Shown here in pieces: positions 8,134 through 16,215 of a stretch of DNA of 64,000 bases. The stretch comes from Corynebacterium casei LMG S-19264. Lineage in GTDB: Bacteria > Actinomycetota > Actinomycetes > Mycobacteriales > Mycobacteriaceae. Within the stretch, counting starts at the first letter, position 1. Every line of letters starts with the position of its first letter. Location of the stretch: positions 972,009-1,036,008 of the forward strand of contig NZ_CP004350.1 in the NCBI RefSeq assembly GCF_000550785.1, written 5' to 3'. The notes under the pieces were generated by a model. The model saw only the letters and a program-made list of their open reading frames with translations. It did no database searches and was not told the DNA's origin. Made by a program: the position numbers and the translations under genes.

Positions 8134-9399
8134 ATGTATTCCTATAACGCTGCTGATACCGCCCGGATTTTTGATGAGTCCCCGAAGGGCTCTACTTTTG
8201 TGTCTTCGGAAGTAGACCAAAGAGGCGCGTTCTCTCGTGACCGTGCGCGTGTCCTGCACTCGGCAGCGCTGCGCCGGCTAGCAGATAAAACTCAAGTGGT
8301 GGGCCCACAAGATGGTGATACCCCGCGCACGCGTCTGACACACTCGCTAGAAGTCGCGCAGATCGCCCGCGGCATTGGTGAGGGATTGGGCCTTAACGCC
8401 GACCTGTGTGAGATGGCCGGGCTTACTCACGATATTGGGCATCCACCTTATGGCCACAATGGTGAAAACGCGCTCAATGATGTCGCTACTGAATGCGGTG
8501 GCTTTGAAGGCAACGCGCAGACCTTGCGCATCCTCACCCGCTTGGAGCCGAAAATCATCAATGACAACGGTGAGTCAATGGGTTTGAATCTTACCCGCGC
8601 GGCTCTTGATGCCGCCTGTAAGTACCCAAAGGCCAAGACCAACGCGGATGGCTCTATTAACCGTAAGTACGGTGCTTATGATGAGGACGCGCATCTCCTC
8701 ACCTGGCTGCGTGAGGGCCACGATGATGACCGTCCCTCCATGGAGGCACAAGCCATGGACTGGTCTGATGACATCGCCTATTCCGTCCATGACGTGGAAG
8801 ATGGCATTGTCTCCGGGCGTATCTCCCTCAACGTGCTGTGGGACTTAGTGGAACTGGCCAACCTGGCAGATAAGGGCGCGAAGGCTTTTGGTGGAACAGC
8901 AGAAGAGCTTCTCGATGCCGCCGATTCCCTCCGCCAACTACCCATCGTCTCTCACCACAAGTTTGACTACACCTTAAAAAGCTACGTTGAACTTAAGAAG
9001 ATGACCTCCGAACTAGTCGGCCGCTACGTCGGCGCAACCGTCGCCGCCACCAAAGAATCCGGGGCGACACTCGGCCGCCAACACGGCCACCTCATCGTCC
9101 CACCCGCCGCGGAAGCCGAAGTGCGCCTGTTAAAAACCATCGCGGTTCTCTACGTCATGGATACGCCTGCGCATCTACGCCGCCAGGACCGCCAACGCGA
9201 ACGCGTGTACCGCGTCTTCGACTACCTCACCGCCGGCGCGCCGGGCACCCTCGATGCCATGTTTCGCATGTGGTGGGAGCAAGCCGAAACCCCCGCTGAG
9301 CGCCAACGCGTTATCATCGACCAAATCGCTTCAATGACCGAATCCCGCCTCGAACGCGTAGCCCGTGCGTCGGCGGAGTTTTCGGGATACCTCGGGTAG
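8134..9399 (+). CDS. dgt: deoxyguanosinetriphosphate triphosphohydrolase-like protein
   Basis: This HD-domain hydrolase cleaves dNTPs to deoxynucleoside plus triphosphate in the cytoplasm. Visible HD motifs are RLTHSLEVAQIARG (metal His) and LTHDIGHPPYGHNGE (HD pair), with a later MDWSDDIAYSVHDVEDG block. The length of 421 is normal for the actinobacterial dgt group. The ATG at 8134 lies 7 bases after the DUF218 stop, so the two were probably co-transcribed. In actinobacteria dgt is commonly next to dnaG; here the RNase-barstar pair sits between them on the opposite strand. Confidence 0.93.
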   Translation: MYSYNAADTARIFDESPKGSTFVSSEVDQRGAFSRDRARVLHSAALRRLADKTQVVGPQDGDTPRTRLTHSLEVAQIARGIGEGLGLNADLCEMAGLTHDIGHPPYGHNGENALNDVATECGGFEGNAQTLRILTRLEPKIINDNGESMGLNLTRAALDAACKYPKAKTNADGSINRKYGAYDEDAHLLTWLREGHDDDRPSMEAQAMDWSDDIAYSVHDVEDGIVSGRISLNVLWDLVELANLADKGAKAFGGTAEELLDAADSLRQLPIVSHHKFDYTLKSYVELKKMTSELVGRYVGATVAATKESGATLGRQHGHLIVPPAAEAEVRLLKTIAVLYVMDTPAHLRRQDRQRERVYRVFDYLTAGAPGTLDAMFRMWWEQAETPAERQRVIIDQIASMTESRLERVARASAEFSGYLG

Positions 9400-9452
9400 T
9401 CCTCGGTAACACCTAATTGCCCAAAGATCATTTAAATCATAAGGAATTTACC

Positions 9453-9476
9453 GTGAAATTATCGAAATAATTTCAC
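9453..9476. terminator. hairpin overlapping the barstar stop codon
   Basis: GTGAAATTAT pairs perfectly with ATAATTTCAC around a 4-base loop that reads TTCG on the minus strand. The minus-strand hairpin itself encodes the last residues and stop of the barstar gene. It lies between the convergent dgt and barstar genes. Confidence 0.6.
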
Positions 9477-9704
9477 GCCGATATCGGACAAAACAGTGAT
9501 GATGGCGGTCGCATCCGCTTCATTCATGCCCCAATTAGCGCAGGTGATGCGGTCAATGCCGGCGTCAACTAGGAAGTCTGCGAGCGCATCTAGATTGCGC
9601 GGGCTGGGAACGTCAGAGTCACAACGTACCTTGTCCATCGCGTGGAAGAAGTCTTCGCGGTTGTGGATGCAATCCGTAATGAGAACTCGGCGCTTATTCG
9701 GCAT
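9459..9704 (-). CDS. barstar-family ribonuclease inhibitor
   Basis: The 81-residue product fits the barstar (barnase inhibitor) fold: strand RRVLITDC, helix with NREDFFHAMDKV, the NLDALADFLVDAG helix, WGMNEADATAI and a terminal strand. It would bind and neutralise any RNase that stays in the cytoplasm. I use the ATG at 9704 because it overlaps the end of the RNase gene by 11 bases (CCTGATGCCGAATAA), a typical coupled arrangement; a longer upstream frame runs inside the RNase gene. Family assignment is strong given the RNase partner. Confidence 0.82.
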   Translation of the reverse strand: MPNKRRVLITDCIHNREDFFHAMDKVRCDSDVPSPRNLDALADFLVDAGIDRITCANWGMNEADATAIITVLSDIGVKLFR

Positions 9705-10197
9705 CAGGGATCTCACAGAAGGATTCGTAATGGTCATCGGTGTAGTACCACACTTCAGGGTCGGTTTCGGAGCCACCGCCGGTGACAATACGGCGTGCGC
9801 CGCGATGGTCTAAGCCTGGGGTTTCAACGGTGTATTCGCGGTAGAAATCAGAAGAATGATCAGGTAAAACGCCTTCATAATTTCCAAAATGGCGATTGTC
9901 ATTTTCTGGGTAGTCATATGGGCCACCGGCAACAATATCGTCGCGAGTCTCATGTGCCTCATCAGGCAAAGTGGAGATTGCGCACGTATCAGAATCCGAG
10001 GAAATTGCTTTGCCTTCAGCGGACGCGGCAGAGCTTTCTGAACTAGAAGAATTTGAGTCCCCAGAACCGCCGGAGGTTAAGTCAATGCCGAAATATCCGG
10101 CGACCAGAACCACTACAGCGCCACCAATAATTGCAGGAAGTGATTTCTTGCGTGGTGCTGAATTACCTGATGCGGATTCCTCAGATGATCGTGCCAT
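9694..10197 (-). CDS. secreted guanyl-specific ribonuclease (RNase Sa type)
   Basis: The 167-residue protein has an N-terminal basic stretch and one hydrophobic segment (about 20-40), a Ser-rich linker, then an RNase Sa/N1-T1-like domain (about 72-165). Family catalytic positions are present: Glu121 in REYTVETPG, Arg135/Arg136 in RGARRIVTGG, and His156 in TDDHYESF. Cys72 and Cys161 match the domain's single disulfide, which fits export. It cleaves single-stranded RNA after G. The start could be 10197 or 10206; the former has GGTGG just upstream. It is coupled to the barstar gene, a self-protected toxin or nutrient RNase. Confidence 0.85.
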   Translation of the reverse strand: MARSSEESASGNSAPRKKSLPAIIGGAVVVLVAGYFGIDLTSGGSGDSNSSSSESSAASAEGKAISSDSDTCAISTLPDEAHETRDDIVAGGPYDYPENDNRHFGNYEGVLPDHSSDFYREYTVETPGLDHRGARRIVTGGGSETDPEVWYYTDDHYESFCEIPDAE

Positions 10198-10297
10198 AGC
10201 CACCATTGTTGCAGTTGCGCGACTTAATAACGAAATAAGGCTGTCTTAATAATCAGCCAACTGCTTCGATTTTGTGTTACACGGTAATGTTCTGTGT

Positions 10298-12217
10298 ATG
10301 GCAAAAGGCAGAATTCCGGAGAGCGATATTCAAGCGATCCGTGAACGCGCGCCTATTGAGGAAATCGTGGGCGAATATGTCCAGCTCAAGCCAGCTGGCT
10401 ATGACAGTCTGAAAGGACTGTCACCTTTTAAGGAAGAGAAGACCCCGTCTTTTCACGTTCGTCCACAACGTGGTTACTATCACTGTTTTTCCACAGGTAA
10501 TGGCGGCGATGTATTCAAGTTCCTCATGGAAATGGAACAGGTTTCCTTTCCTGAGGCAGTGGAGTCGGTTGCACAAACAATTGGTTACCACATCAATTAT
10601 CAGGGCGGCACTACTGGTGCTCGTGATGAAAAGCCTGGTACGCGTCAGCGTCTAGTGGCGGCGAACAAGGCTGCTCATGAGTTCTACCGCCAGCAGTTAG
10701 AGACCCCGGATGCAGCGACAGCGCGCAACTTCCTGCTGGATCGCGGCTTTAGCAAGGAGATTATCTACAAGTTTGAGTGCGGTTATGCGCCTTCGGGGTG
10801 GGATACCACTACTAAGCATTTGCTGCGCAAGGGTTTTAGCTTCGAGGAGCTAGAAGCTGCTGGAATTTCCAAGATGGGCAAGCGTGGTCCTATCGATCGC
10901 TTCCATCGTCGTCTGTTGTGGCCGATTAAGGACTTGAGCGGCAACGTTATTGGCTTTGGCGCCCGTAAGCTTTTTGATGACGACAAGCTCGGCAAGTACA
11001 TGAACACCCCTGAAACCATGCTGTACAACAAGTCCAAGGTGCTCTTTGGTCTGGACTTGGCTAAGCGTGAGATTGCTTCGCAGCGCCAGGCAGTAGTGGT
11101 GGAGGGCTACACCGATGTTATGGCTATGTACGCGGCTGGTGTAACCACCGCGGTGGCATCTTGTGGCACCGCATTCGGTGGTCCGCACCTTCAGGTGCTG
11201 CGCCGGTTGATGTTGGATGATTCCTACTTTAACGGTGAGCTCATCTATACCTTCGATGGTGATGAAGCAGGGCAGAAGGCCGCTATGCGTGCCTTTGAAG
11301 GTGAGCAGAAGTTCACCGGCCAATCTTTCGTGGCAGTCGCACCTGAAGGAATGGATCCATGTGATCTGCGCCTGGAGCGCGGTGACGCCGCAGTCCGTGA
11401 CCTAATTGCAGACCGTATCCCGATGTTTGAGTTCGTAATTCAGTCGGTTCTATCTGAATACCGCGTCGACACCGCTGAAGGACGCCTACAGGCGCTGCGC
11501 CGCGCTGTCCCAGTAGTGGCTCAGATTCGCGATGAACCATTACAGCGCGAGTACGCCCGCCGCCTTGCTGGCTGGGTGGGATGGCCTGACCCGGATGAGG
11601 TTTTACAGCAAGTACTTGCTGAGACCCACAAGCCGAAGAAGCAAGAACAACGCCGCACCATTTTGTCTGATTCCAAGACGAATCAAGCGCCGGCAACGGC
11701 AGCGCCAATGATTCGCCCGCCATCACCGCGGGAGACGCACCTGTGGCCACAACGTGAGGCTCTCAAGGTGGCTCTGCAATTCCCAGGTGTTGCCGGTGCT
11801 TACTTCGATGGCGTTGATGAGGAAGCCTTTACCAATGAGGCTTACCGCGTTGTCCGCAATGCAATTATCACCGCAGGCGGTGCTACCAAGGGTGCTCAGC
11901 AGCCAACGGTGGAATGGATCGCGAATGTTGCCGGCGAAATGCTTGATCTCACCGGTCGTAACTTTGTATCTGAATTAGCAGTAGAAGAGATTCTGCCAAC
12001 GGGTTCCTCGATGGAGGATTATGCCGATATGGTGCTCTCTCGCCTGCAGGAATCGCAGGTGGGAAACCATATCGCGGAACTTAAAGCTCGCTTGGGTCGC
12101 ATGCGCCCATCCGAAGATGAAGCCACCTACAACTCGCTATTCGCCGATCTCGTGGCACTCGAGCAAGCCCGCCGTGAGCTCAACAACCGAGCATTCCGCG
12201 GACCAGGCGCTTCCTAA
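10298..12217 (+). CDS. dnaG: DNA primase
   Basis: This 639-residue primase makes RNA primers at the fork with DnaB. It has an N-terminal zinc-binding-type domain (about 1-100), a TOPRIM core (about 260-350, VVVEGYTDVMAMYAAG and YTFDGDEAGQKA with the acidic metal residues) and a C-terminal helicase-interaction region (about 480-639). The zinc domain is odd: where DnaG normally has C-x2-H and C-x2-C ligands, this protein has LSPFKEEKTPSF and HCFSTG, so three of four ligands appear replaced. The ATG at 10298 gives the standard MAKGRIPESDI start. Confidence 0.95.
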   Translation: MAKGRIPESDIQAIRERAPIEEIVGEYVQLKPAGYDSLKGLSPFKEEKTPSFHVRPQRGYYHCFSTGNGGDVFKFLMEMEQVSFPEAVESVAQTIGYHINYQGGTTGARDEKPGTRQRLVAANKAAHEFYRQQLETPDAATARNFLLDRGFSKEIIYKFECGYAPSGWDTTTKHLLRKGFSFEELEAAGISKMGKRGPIDRFHRRLLWPIKDLSGNVIGFGARKLFDDDKLGKYMNTPETMLYNKSKVLFGLDLAKREIASQRQAVVVEGYTDVMAMYAAGVTTAVASCGTAFGGPHLQVLRRLMLDDSYFNGELIYTFDGDEAGQKAAMRAFEGEQKFTGQSFVAVAPEGMDPCDLRLERGDAAVRDLIADRIPMFEFVIQSVLSEYRVDTAEGRLQALRRAVPVVAQIRDEPLQREYARRLAGWVGWPDPDEVLQQVLAETHKPKKQEQRRTILSDSKTNQAPATAAPMIRPPSPRETHLWPQREALKVALQFPGVAGAYFDGVDEEAFTNEAYRVVRNAIITAGGATKGAQQPTVEWIANVAGEMLDLTGRNFVSELAVEEILPTGSSMEDYADMVLSRLQESQVGNHIAELKARLGRMRPSEDEATYNSLFADLVALEQARRELNNRAFRGPGAS

Positions 12218-12223
12218 TTTTGC

Positions 12224-12260
12224 ACGAGGACTAAAGCCCTAAGAGGTGTTCAGTCCTCGT
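12224..12260. terminator. stem-loop between convergent dnaG and YtxH-like gene
   Basis: ACGAGGACT pairs with AGTCCTCGT across a 19-base loop. It overlaps the last codons of the minus-strand gene. There is no clear T-tract. Confidence 0.4.
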
Positions 12261-12519
12261 CTACTTCATAGATACGATCAGGGCCATTGTCCTGGTCGTT
12301 CTTGTTTTTCTTACCGCGGTTCAGGTCTTTAATCTCGCGCATGCGTGGATCTGGGTCTAGCCGATTAGCGATGGTCTTACGCGTAGCGTCGACCGCCTTT
12401 TTAGTGACGGGGGAGTTGATTGTCTTTTCGTAAGCATTCTTAATCTGGTGAAAACGCTTCCGGCCGGCCTTCGTGCCAAGTACGTAACCTGCAGCGGCAC
12501 CGACTACGAATTGAAACAT
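12250..12519 (-). CDS. YtxH-like small protein
   Basis: The 89-residue protein has an N-terminal glycine/alanine-rich membrane-like segment (FVVGAAAGYVLGTKAGRKRF) followed by a charged helical tail ending in acidic residues. This is the pattern of YtxH-type proteins common in Gram-positives and usually of unknown, sometimes stress-related, role. It is convergent with dnaG. Family assignment is by pattern only. Confidence 0.65.
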   Translation of the reverse strand: MFQFVVGAAAGYVLGTKAGRKRFHQIKNAYEKTINSPVTKKAVDATRKTIANRLDPDPRMREIKDLNRGKKNKNDQDNGPDRIYEVDED

Positions 12520-13117
12520 TATTGCTGTCTACTCCCTGTACATTCTGCGGATATGCGGATTTATCTTGTCCTAGCCTACCGATTTCTTTCATCCGATGAA
12601 GGTGTCACCCTTAATTAAACATCCGTTACTTTAATGCGCACCTGCACCACATGGGGGACTCTAACAGGGGTAGGGCGAAATAATTCTGTTCCGGACTCTT
12701 CCCAGGGTGGTAGATCCTCCGATAGTTTTAGATGCGTGGAGTTTGAATCCTTGTTGCCTCAGGCAACCTCAGCCGCGCTTGCTACGGCCGCCCTGTTTGT
12801 AGCTAGTCACGCCATGGATCAAACCCAGCGAACTCCTAATTATTCTGAGAACATTTCCGCTCAACCAGAACAAAAACCTCAGTAACTAGTCGGTTTCTCC
12901 AAGCAATAACTCAGCACAAACCTCATACGGAATTTCTGGTACTTGTTGAGAAACCGAGCTTCTTGAAAATTGCCGTCAAGAGAAAAACTCATCTGCCTTG
13001 TAGGATTACGAGAGAACTCTGCAAATTCGAAATAAAGGTTTGGAAGTCTCGAGCAGTTCTCTACGGGAACACGTGGTTGAATAGTTTTAATTTCCAAATT
13101 GATTAGTGAGGAGAAAA
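12520..13117. other. intergenic region upstream of wecB
   Basis: About 600 bases without a gene I can support. An open frame at 12634-12885 has no ribosome site and an implausible composition. No tRNA or clear hairpin was found. The segment presumably holds promoters for the YtxH-like gene (leftward) and wecB (rightward), and marks the left edge of the glycan island. Confidence 0.4.
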
Positions 13118-14323
13118 ATGAGCAAGCCGAAGATTATGACGGTGTACGGTACCCGTCCAGAGGCTATCAAGGTTGCCCCTGTCATTAAGGCGCTTGAGGC
13201 TGACGATCGCTTTGAGTCGATTGCAGTATCTACTGGTCAGCATAAGGAAATGCTGGAGCAGGTAAATACCATGTTTGGTATCAAGCCAGCTTACGACTTG
13301 GGGCTTATGAAGCCGGGGCAGGGGCTTAATGAAATTGTCTCTCGCGCAATTGCAGGACTTGATGAAATCATTGCTGAAGTTGAGCCTGACGTAGTCATCT
13401 CTCAAGGTGACACTTCAACTGCTATGGCTGCTGCAATGGCTGGTTTCCACCGTGGGATAAAGATTGTTCACCTTGAGGCCGGTCTGCGCACAGGAGATAT
13501 TTTCTCCCCATTCCCGGAAGAAGCTAACCGAAAGATCATCGGCCAGGTCGCCTCCCTCCATCTTGCTCCGACGGAGGGCTCACTAGAGAATCTTCGGATG
13601 GAAAACTTCCGTTCCAAGGACATCGTGGTCACAGGTAACACCGTTATTGACGCACTTTTGGAAGCAGCAAGTTGGGATACCACCTTCGCGCATCCAAAGC
13701 TTCAGGAAGCTGCCGCATCGGATAAGCGCATGGTAGTTGTTACTACTCACCGCCGTGAGAACCTCGATGCGATGAAGGAAATCGGAGGCGCAGTTCAAGA
13801 TCTTGCAACTGAGTACCCTGATATAAACTTCGCGCTTCCATTGCATTTGAACCCTGCTGTGCGCCAAGCAGTGTTGCCCGAGGTTGAGAGCCTTGAGAAC
13901 GTAATCATTACAGACCCACTTCCATATGATCAGTTCACGAAGCTTCAGGGTCGAGCAACCATCATTCTGACCGACTCGGGCGGAGTTCAGGAAGAGGCAC
14001 CATCCTTGGGTAAGCCGGTTTTGGTTATGCGCCAGAACACCGAACGTCCGGAGGCAGTAGTCGCTGGCACTGTGAAGTTGGTCGGAACCAACCGCTCCCT
14101 AATCGTTGCGGAAGCCAAGCTACTTTTGGACGATGAGGCTGCTTTTGAAGCAATGGCTAATGCAGTTAACCCATACGGTGACGGCAAGGGCGCGGAGCGC
14201 TCAGTAGCGGCTATTGGCGCGCTATTAGGTCTGGGGGAACGCGCTGAAAATTTTTCGCCGGGAACCGGGGCTGAAGAGGAGCGCATCCCACGGTTCGATG
14301 AAGTTGTCAATGATGGAAACTAG
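13118..14323 (+). CDS. wecB: UDP-N-acetylglucosamine 2-epimerase (non-hydrolysing)
   Basis: It interconverts UDP-GlcNAc and UDP-ManNAc in the cytoplasm. Family motifs are the YGTRPEAIK start, SQGDTSTAMAAAMAGF, HLEAGLRTG, FPEEANRKIIGQ, TTHRREN and TDSGGVQEEAPSLGKPVLV. The 401-residue product from the ATG at 13118 (GAGGAG 6 bases upstream) is slightly longer than usual because of an acidic C-terminal tail. Its natural partner, UDP-ManNAc dehydrogenase, is encoded 39 kb away at the other border of the island, implying UDP-ManNAcA as a building block. Confidence 0.93.
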   Translation: MSKPKIMTVYGTRPEAIKVAPVIKALEADDRFESIAVSTGQHKEMLEQVNTMFGIKPAYDLGLMKPGQGLNEIVSRAIAGLDEIIAEVEPDVVISQGDTSTAMAAAMAGFHRGIKIVHLEAGLRTGDIFSPFPEEANRKIIGQVASLHLAPTEGSLENLRMENFRSKDIVVTGNTVIDALLEAASWDTTFAHPKLQEAAASDKRMVVVTTHRRENLDAMKEIGGAVQDLATEYPDINFALPLHLNPAVRQAVLPEVESLENVIITDPLPYDQFTKLQGRATIILTDSGGVQEEAPSLGKPVLVMRQNTERPEAVVAGTVKLVGTNRSLIVAEAKLLLDDEAAFEAMANAVNPYGDGKGAERSVAAIGALLGLGERAENFSPGTGAEEERIPRFDEVVNDGN

Positions 14324-14534
14324 CAATTAGTTTTGTAGGATGAATTTAGCCCTAGTGACATGGATGAGTTAGATGACGAAATGCGGTGCGGTTTCGTCGT
14401 TTGGCGTCAGGGATCCTGGAACGTTGCTAGGGTTTAGTCGTTGTCCGGTTAAGGGGGCGAGGAGCCTTAGAGCCGATAGCACTTTTGGAATATAGCCCCT
14501 AAGGTCCCAGCCGAGATCCAAGATATCGACGAAC

Positions 14535-14574
14535 AAAAAATCACCTCGTCATCTATTGAAATGATGATGAGGTG
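14535..14574 (-). terminator. Rho-independent terminator of tRNA-Asn
   Basis: On the minus strand CACCTCATCATC pairs with GATGACGAGGTG (12 bp, one G-T) around a 9-base loop and is followed by six T. It lies just downstream of the tRNA gene. Confidence 0.8.
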
Positions 14575-14582
14575 AATATTTG

Positions 14583-14655
14583 CTCCTCCAACTGGGCTCG
14601 AACCAGTGACCCTTCGATTAACAGTCGAATGCTCTGCCAACTGAGCTATGGAGGA
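14583..14655 (-). tRNA. tRNA-Asn (anticodon GTT)
   Basis: The minus strand folds as a cloverleaf: acceptor TCCTCCA/TGGAGGA, D-arm with AGCTCAGTTGGCAGAGC, anticodon loop CTGTTAA with GTT, T-arm containing GGTTCGAGCCC, and discriminator G. No CCA is encoded. It sits between wecB and the glycosyltransferases. No integrase or duplicated tRNA 3' end was seen nearby, so nothing shows that it served as an attachment site. Confidence 0.96.
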
Positions 14656-14913
14656 ATGTGTTGTTTGAGCTGAAGTTCATCCGCTCTCTGCAACGAGAAT
14701 TAACTATATAAGAGCTAAGGTGAATTGGGCAAATCGCCTAGTGGACAAGGCTTTTGGGGCTGAATAGGCTTGTCAATATCCGGCTCGAAGGATCGTTACG
14801 ACTGTAGTGCTGTTTAACAGTTGGATTTAGGGTTAAGCGCACCTATAGACTTCTAAAGTGATATCTTTAGAAAATATTGTCTTGCGGGAATAGAAATGTG
14901 AGGGAGCTAGTCA

Positions 14914-16215
14914 GTGAAGATACTGATCATTTCGCAGTACTGGGCTCCAGAAAACGGCGTTCCGCAAAGGCGGTGGTCCTGGCTCACAGGAATTCTTGAG
15001 GAGCAAGGACACTTAGTGACGGTAATTGCTCCTCCGCCTCACTACAATCGAAGTCCTAGTCTGGGAGAGTGGTGGAAGTCCGGTTCATTTCGGGCTCGGA
15101 CGGAGCATGAGACTATTAATCATGCGGAGACGGTTGTGCGCACGGGGTTTTTCCCGGCTGGGAGGTCACTAACCCAGAGGATCTTGAATCAAGCTGCCGT
15201 TGCAGCAGCAGCACTCTGGGTAATTGGCAAAAAGCCCGGCGTGCTGCGCAATTACCAACCGGACTTAATAATTGGTTCGGTTCCTGCGCTTCCTACATCT
15301 GTGGTCACTTACATCGCTTCGAAGCGGTTCAAAGCACCCTACGTAATAGATCTCCGAGATGCTTGGCCCGACTTGATTAGCGAACATGAACGATGGAATT
15401 CAGGCTTGGGAGATCCGTCGTTTCGAGAAAAGGTTCTCTCAAGAGGTCCAGTGCAAGTGCTTGGTTTTGTAACTAAATGGGCCATGAACTACAGCCTCCG
15501 AGAGTCTGACGGTTTGATTGTGACCTCATCACTCCTTGGCAAAGCGTTGAAGGAGCGGTTCGATGAACAGCAAAAGTCCGTAGACAAGCCAATTTCTGTT
15601 ATTCGAAACGTATTTCCACCTGAAATTAATCAACGAGTATCCGAACATGAGGAGCGCTCGGCTGATTGTTTAAATGTGTTGTATGCGGGAACGCTTGGGC
15701 GTGCCCAGAATTTGACGAACGCTATTCGCGCTGTTGCGAGAACAGGAGAAGGCGGCTATCAGGTCAATCTCCGGTTTGTCGGTGCGGGCGCAGCACGTCA
15801 AGAACTAGTGCGCCTTGCAAAAGATTTGAATGTGAAAGTTGAATTCAGCTCTAAGCTTGCTGCGGATGAATTGGCTGAGCAGTATAAATGGGCTGATACT
15901 GCCTTAGTGCATTTAACTGATTGGCCCGCTCTTGAACAGGCAGTGCCTTCAAAGACTTACGAACTGATGAATTTAGGTATCCATATCAGCGCTGTCGCTT
16001 CAGGTGAGACTATGGAATTGATAGAGGCACTCGAGGCTGGACATGTCGTTGCCCCTGAATCACCTGAGGCACTTGCACAACTTTGGATGAAATTAATTGA
16101 TGAGCCTCGGTTGTTGGATGTTTCAACTGTTGGCGCAAAATGGGTTGCTGAAGAGCGCGTGAATGTGGCACCTCGTGAGTTTTTGCGGATGATCGATAAC
16201 TTCGAAACTGATTGA
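14914..16215 (+). CDS. GT4-family glycosyltransferase (WbuB/WcaI-like)
   Basis: This 433-residue GT-B enzyme starts MKILIISQYWAPENG, followed by EEQGHLVTVIAPPPHYN, a form typical of WbuB/WcaI transferases that add sugars such as FucNAc or fucose to lipid-linked glycans. The second half has VLYAGTLGRAQNL and the nucleotide-sugar site region EQAVPSKTYELMNLG. The GTG start at 14914 follows GAGGGAG. It overlaps the next glycosyltransferase gene by one base (TGATG), so they form an operon. The sugar donor cannot be deduced from sequence. Confidence 0.85.
   Translation: MKILIISQYWAPENGVPQRRWSWLTGILEEQGHLVTVIAPPPHYNRSPSLGEWWKSGSFRARTEHETINHAETVVRTGFFPAGRSLTQRILNQAAVAAAALWVIGKKPGVLRNYQPDLIIGSVPALPTSVVTYIASKRFKAPYVIDLRDAWPDLISEHERWNSGLGDPSFREKVLSRGPVQVLGFVTKWAMNYSLRESDGLIVTSSLLGKALKERFDEQQKSVDKPISVIRNVFPPEINQRVSEHEERSADCLNVLYAGTLGRAQNLTNAIRAVARTGEGGYQVNLRFVGAGAARQELVRLAKDLNVKVEFSSKLAADELAEQYKWADTALVHLTDWPALEQAVPSKTYELMNLGIHISAVASGETMELIEALEAGHVVAPESPEALAQLWMKLIDEPRLLDVSTVGAKWVAEERVNVAPREFLRMIDNFETD

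Noticed and set aside
12634..12885. 83-codon open frame before wecB
   Set aside because: No ribosome site, odd composition and no recognisable motif; treated as intergenic.
14583..14655. tRNA-Asn as attachment site of an integrative element
   Set aside because: No integrase gene and no repeated tRNA 3' end were seen in the island; only insertion-sequence transposases are present.
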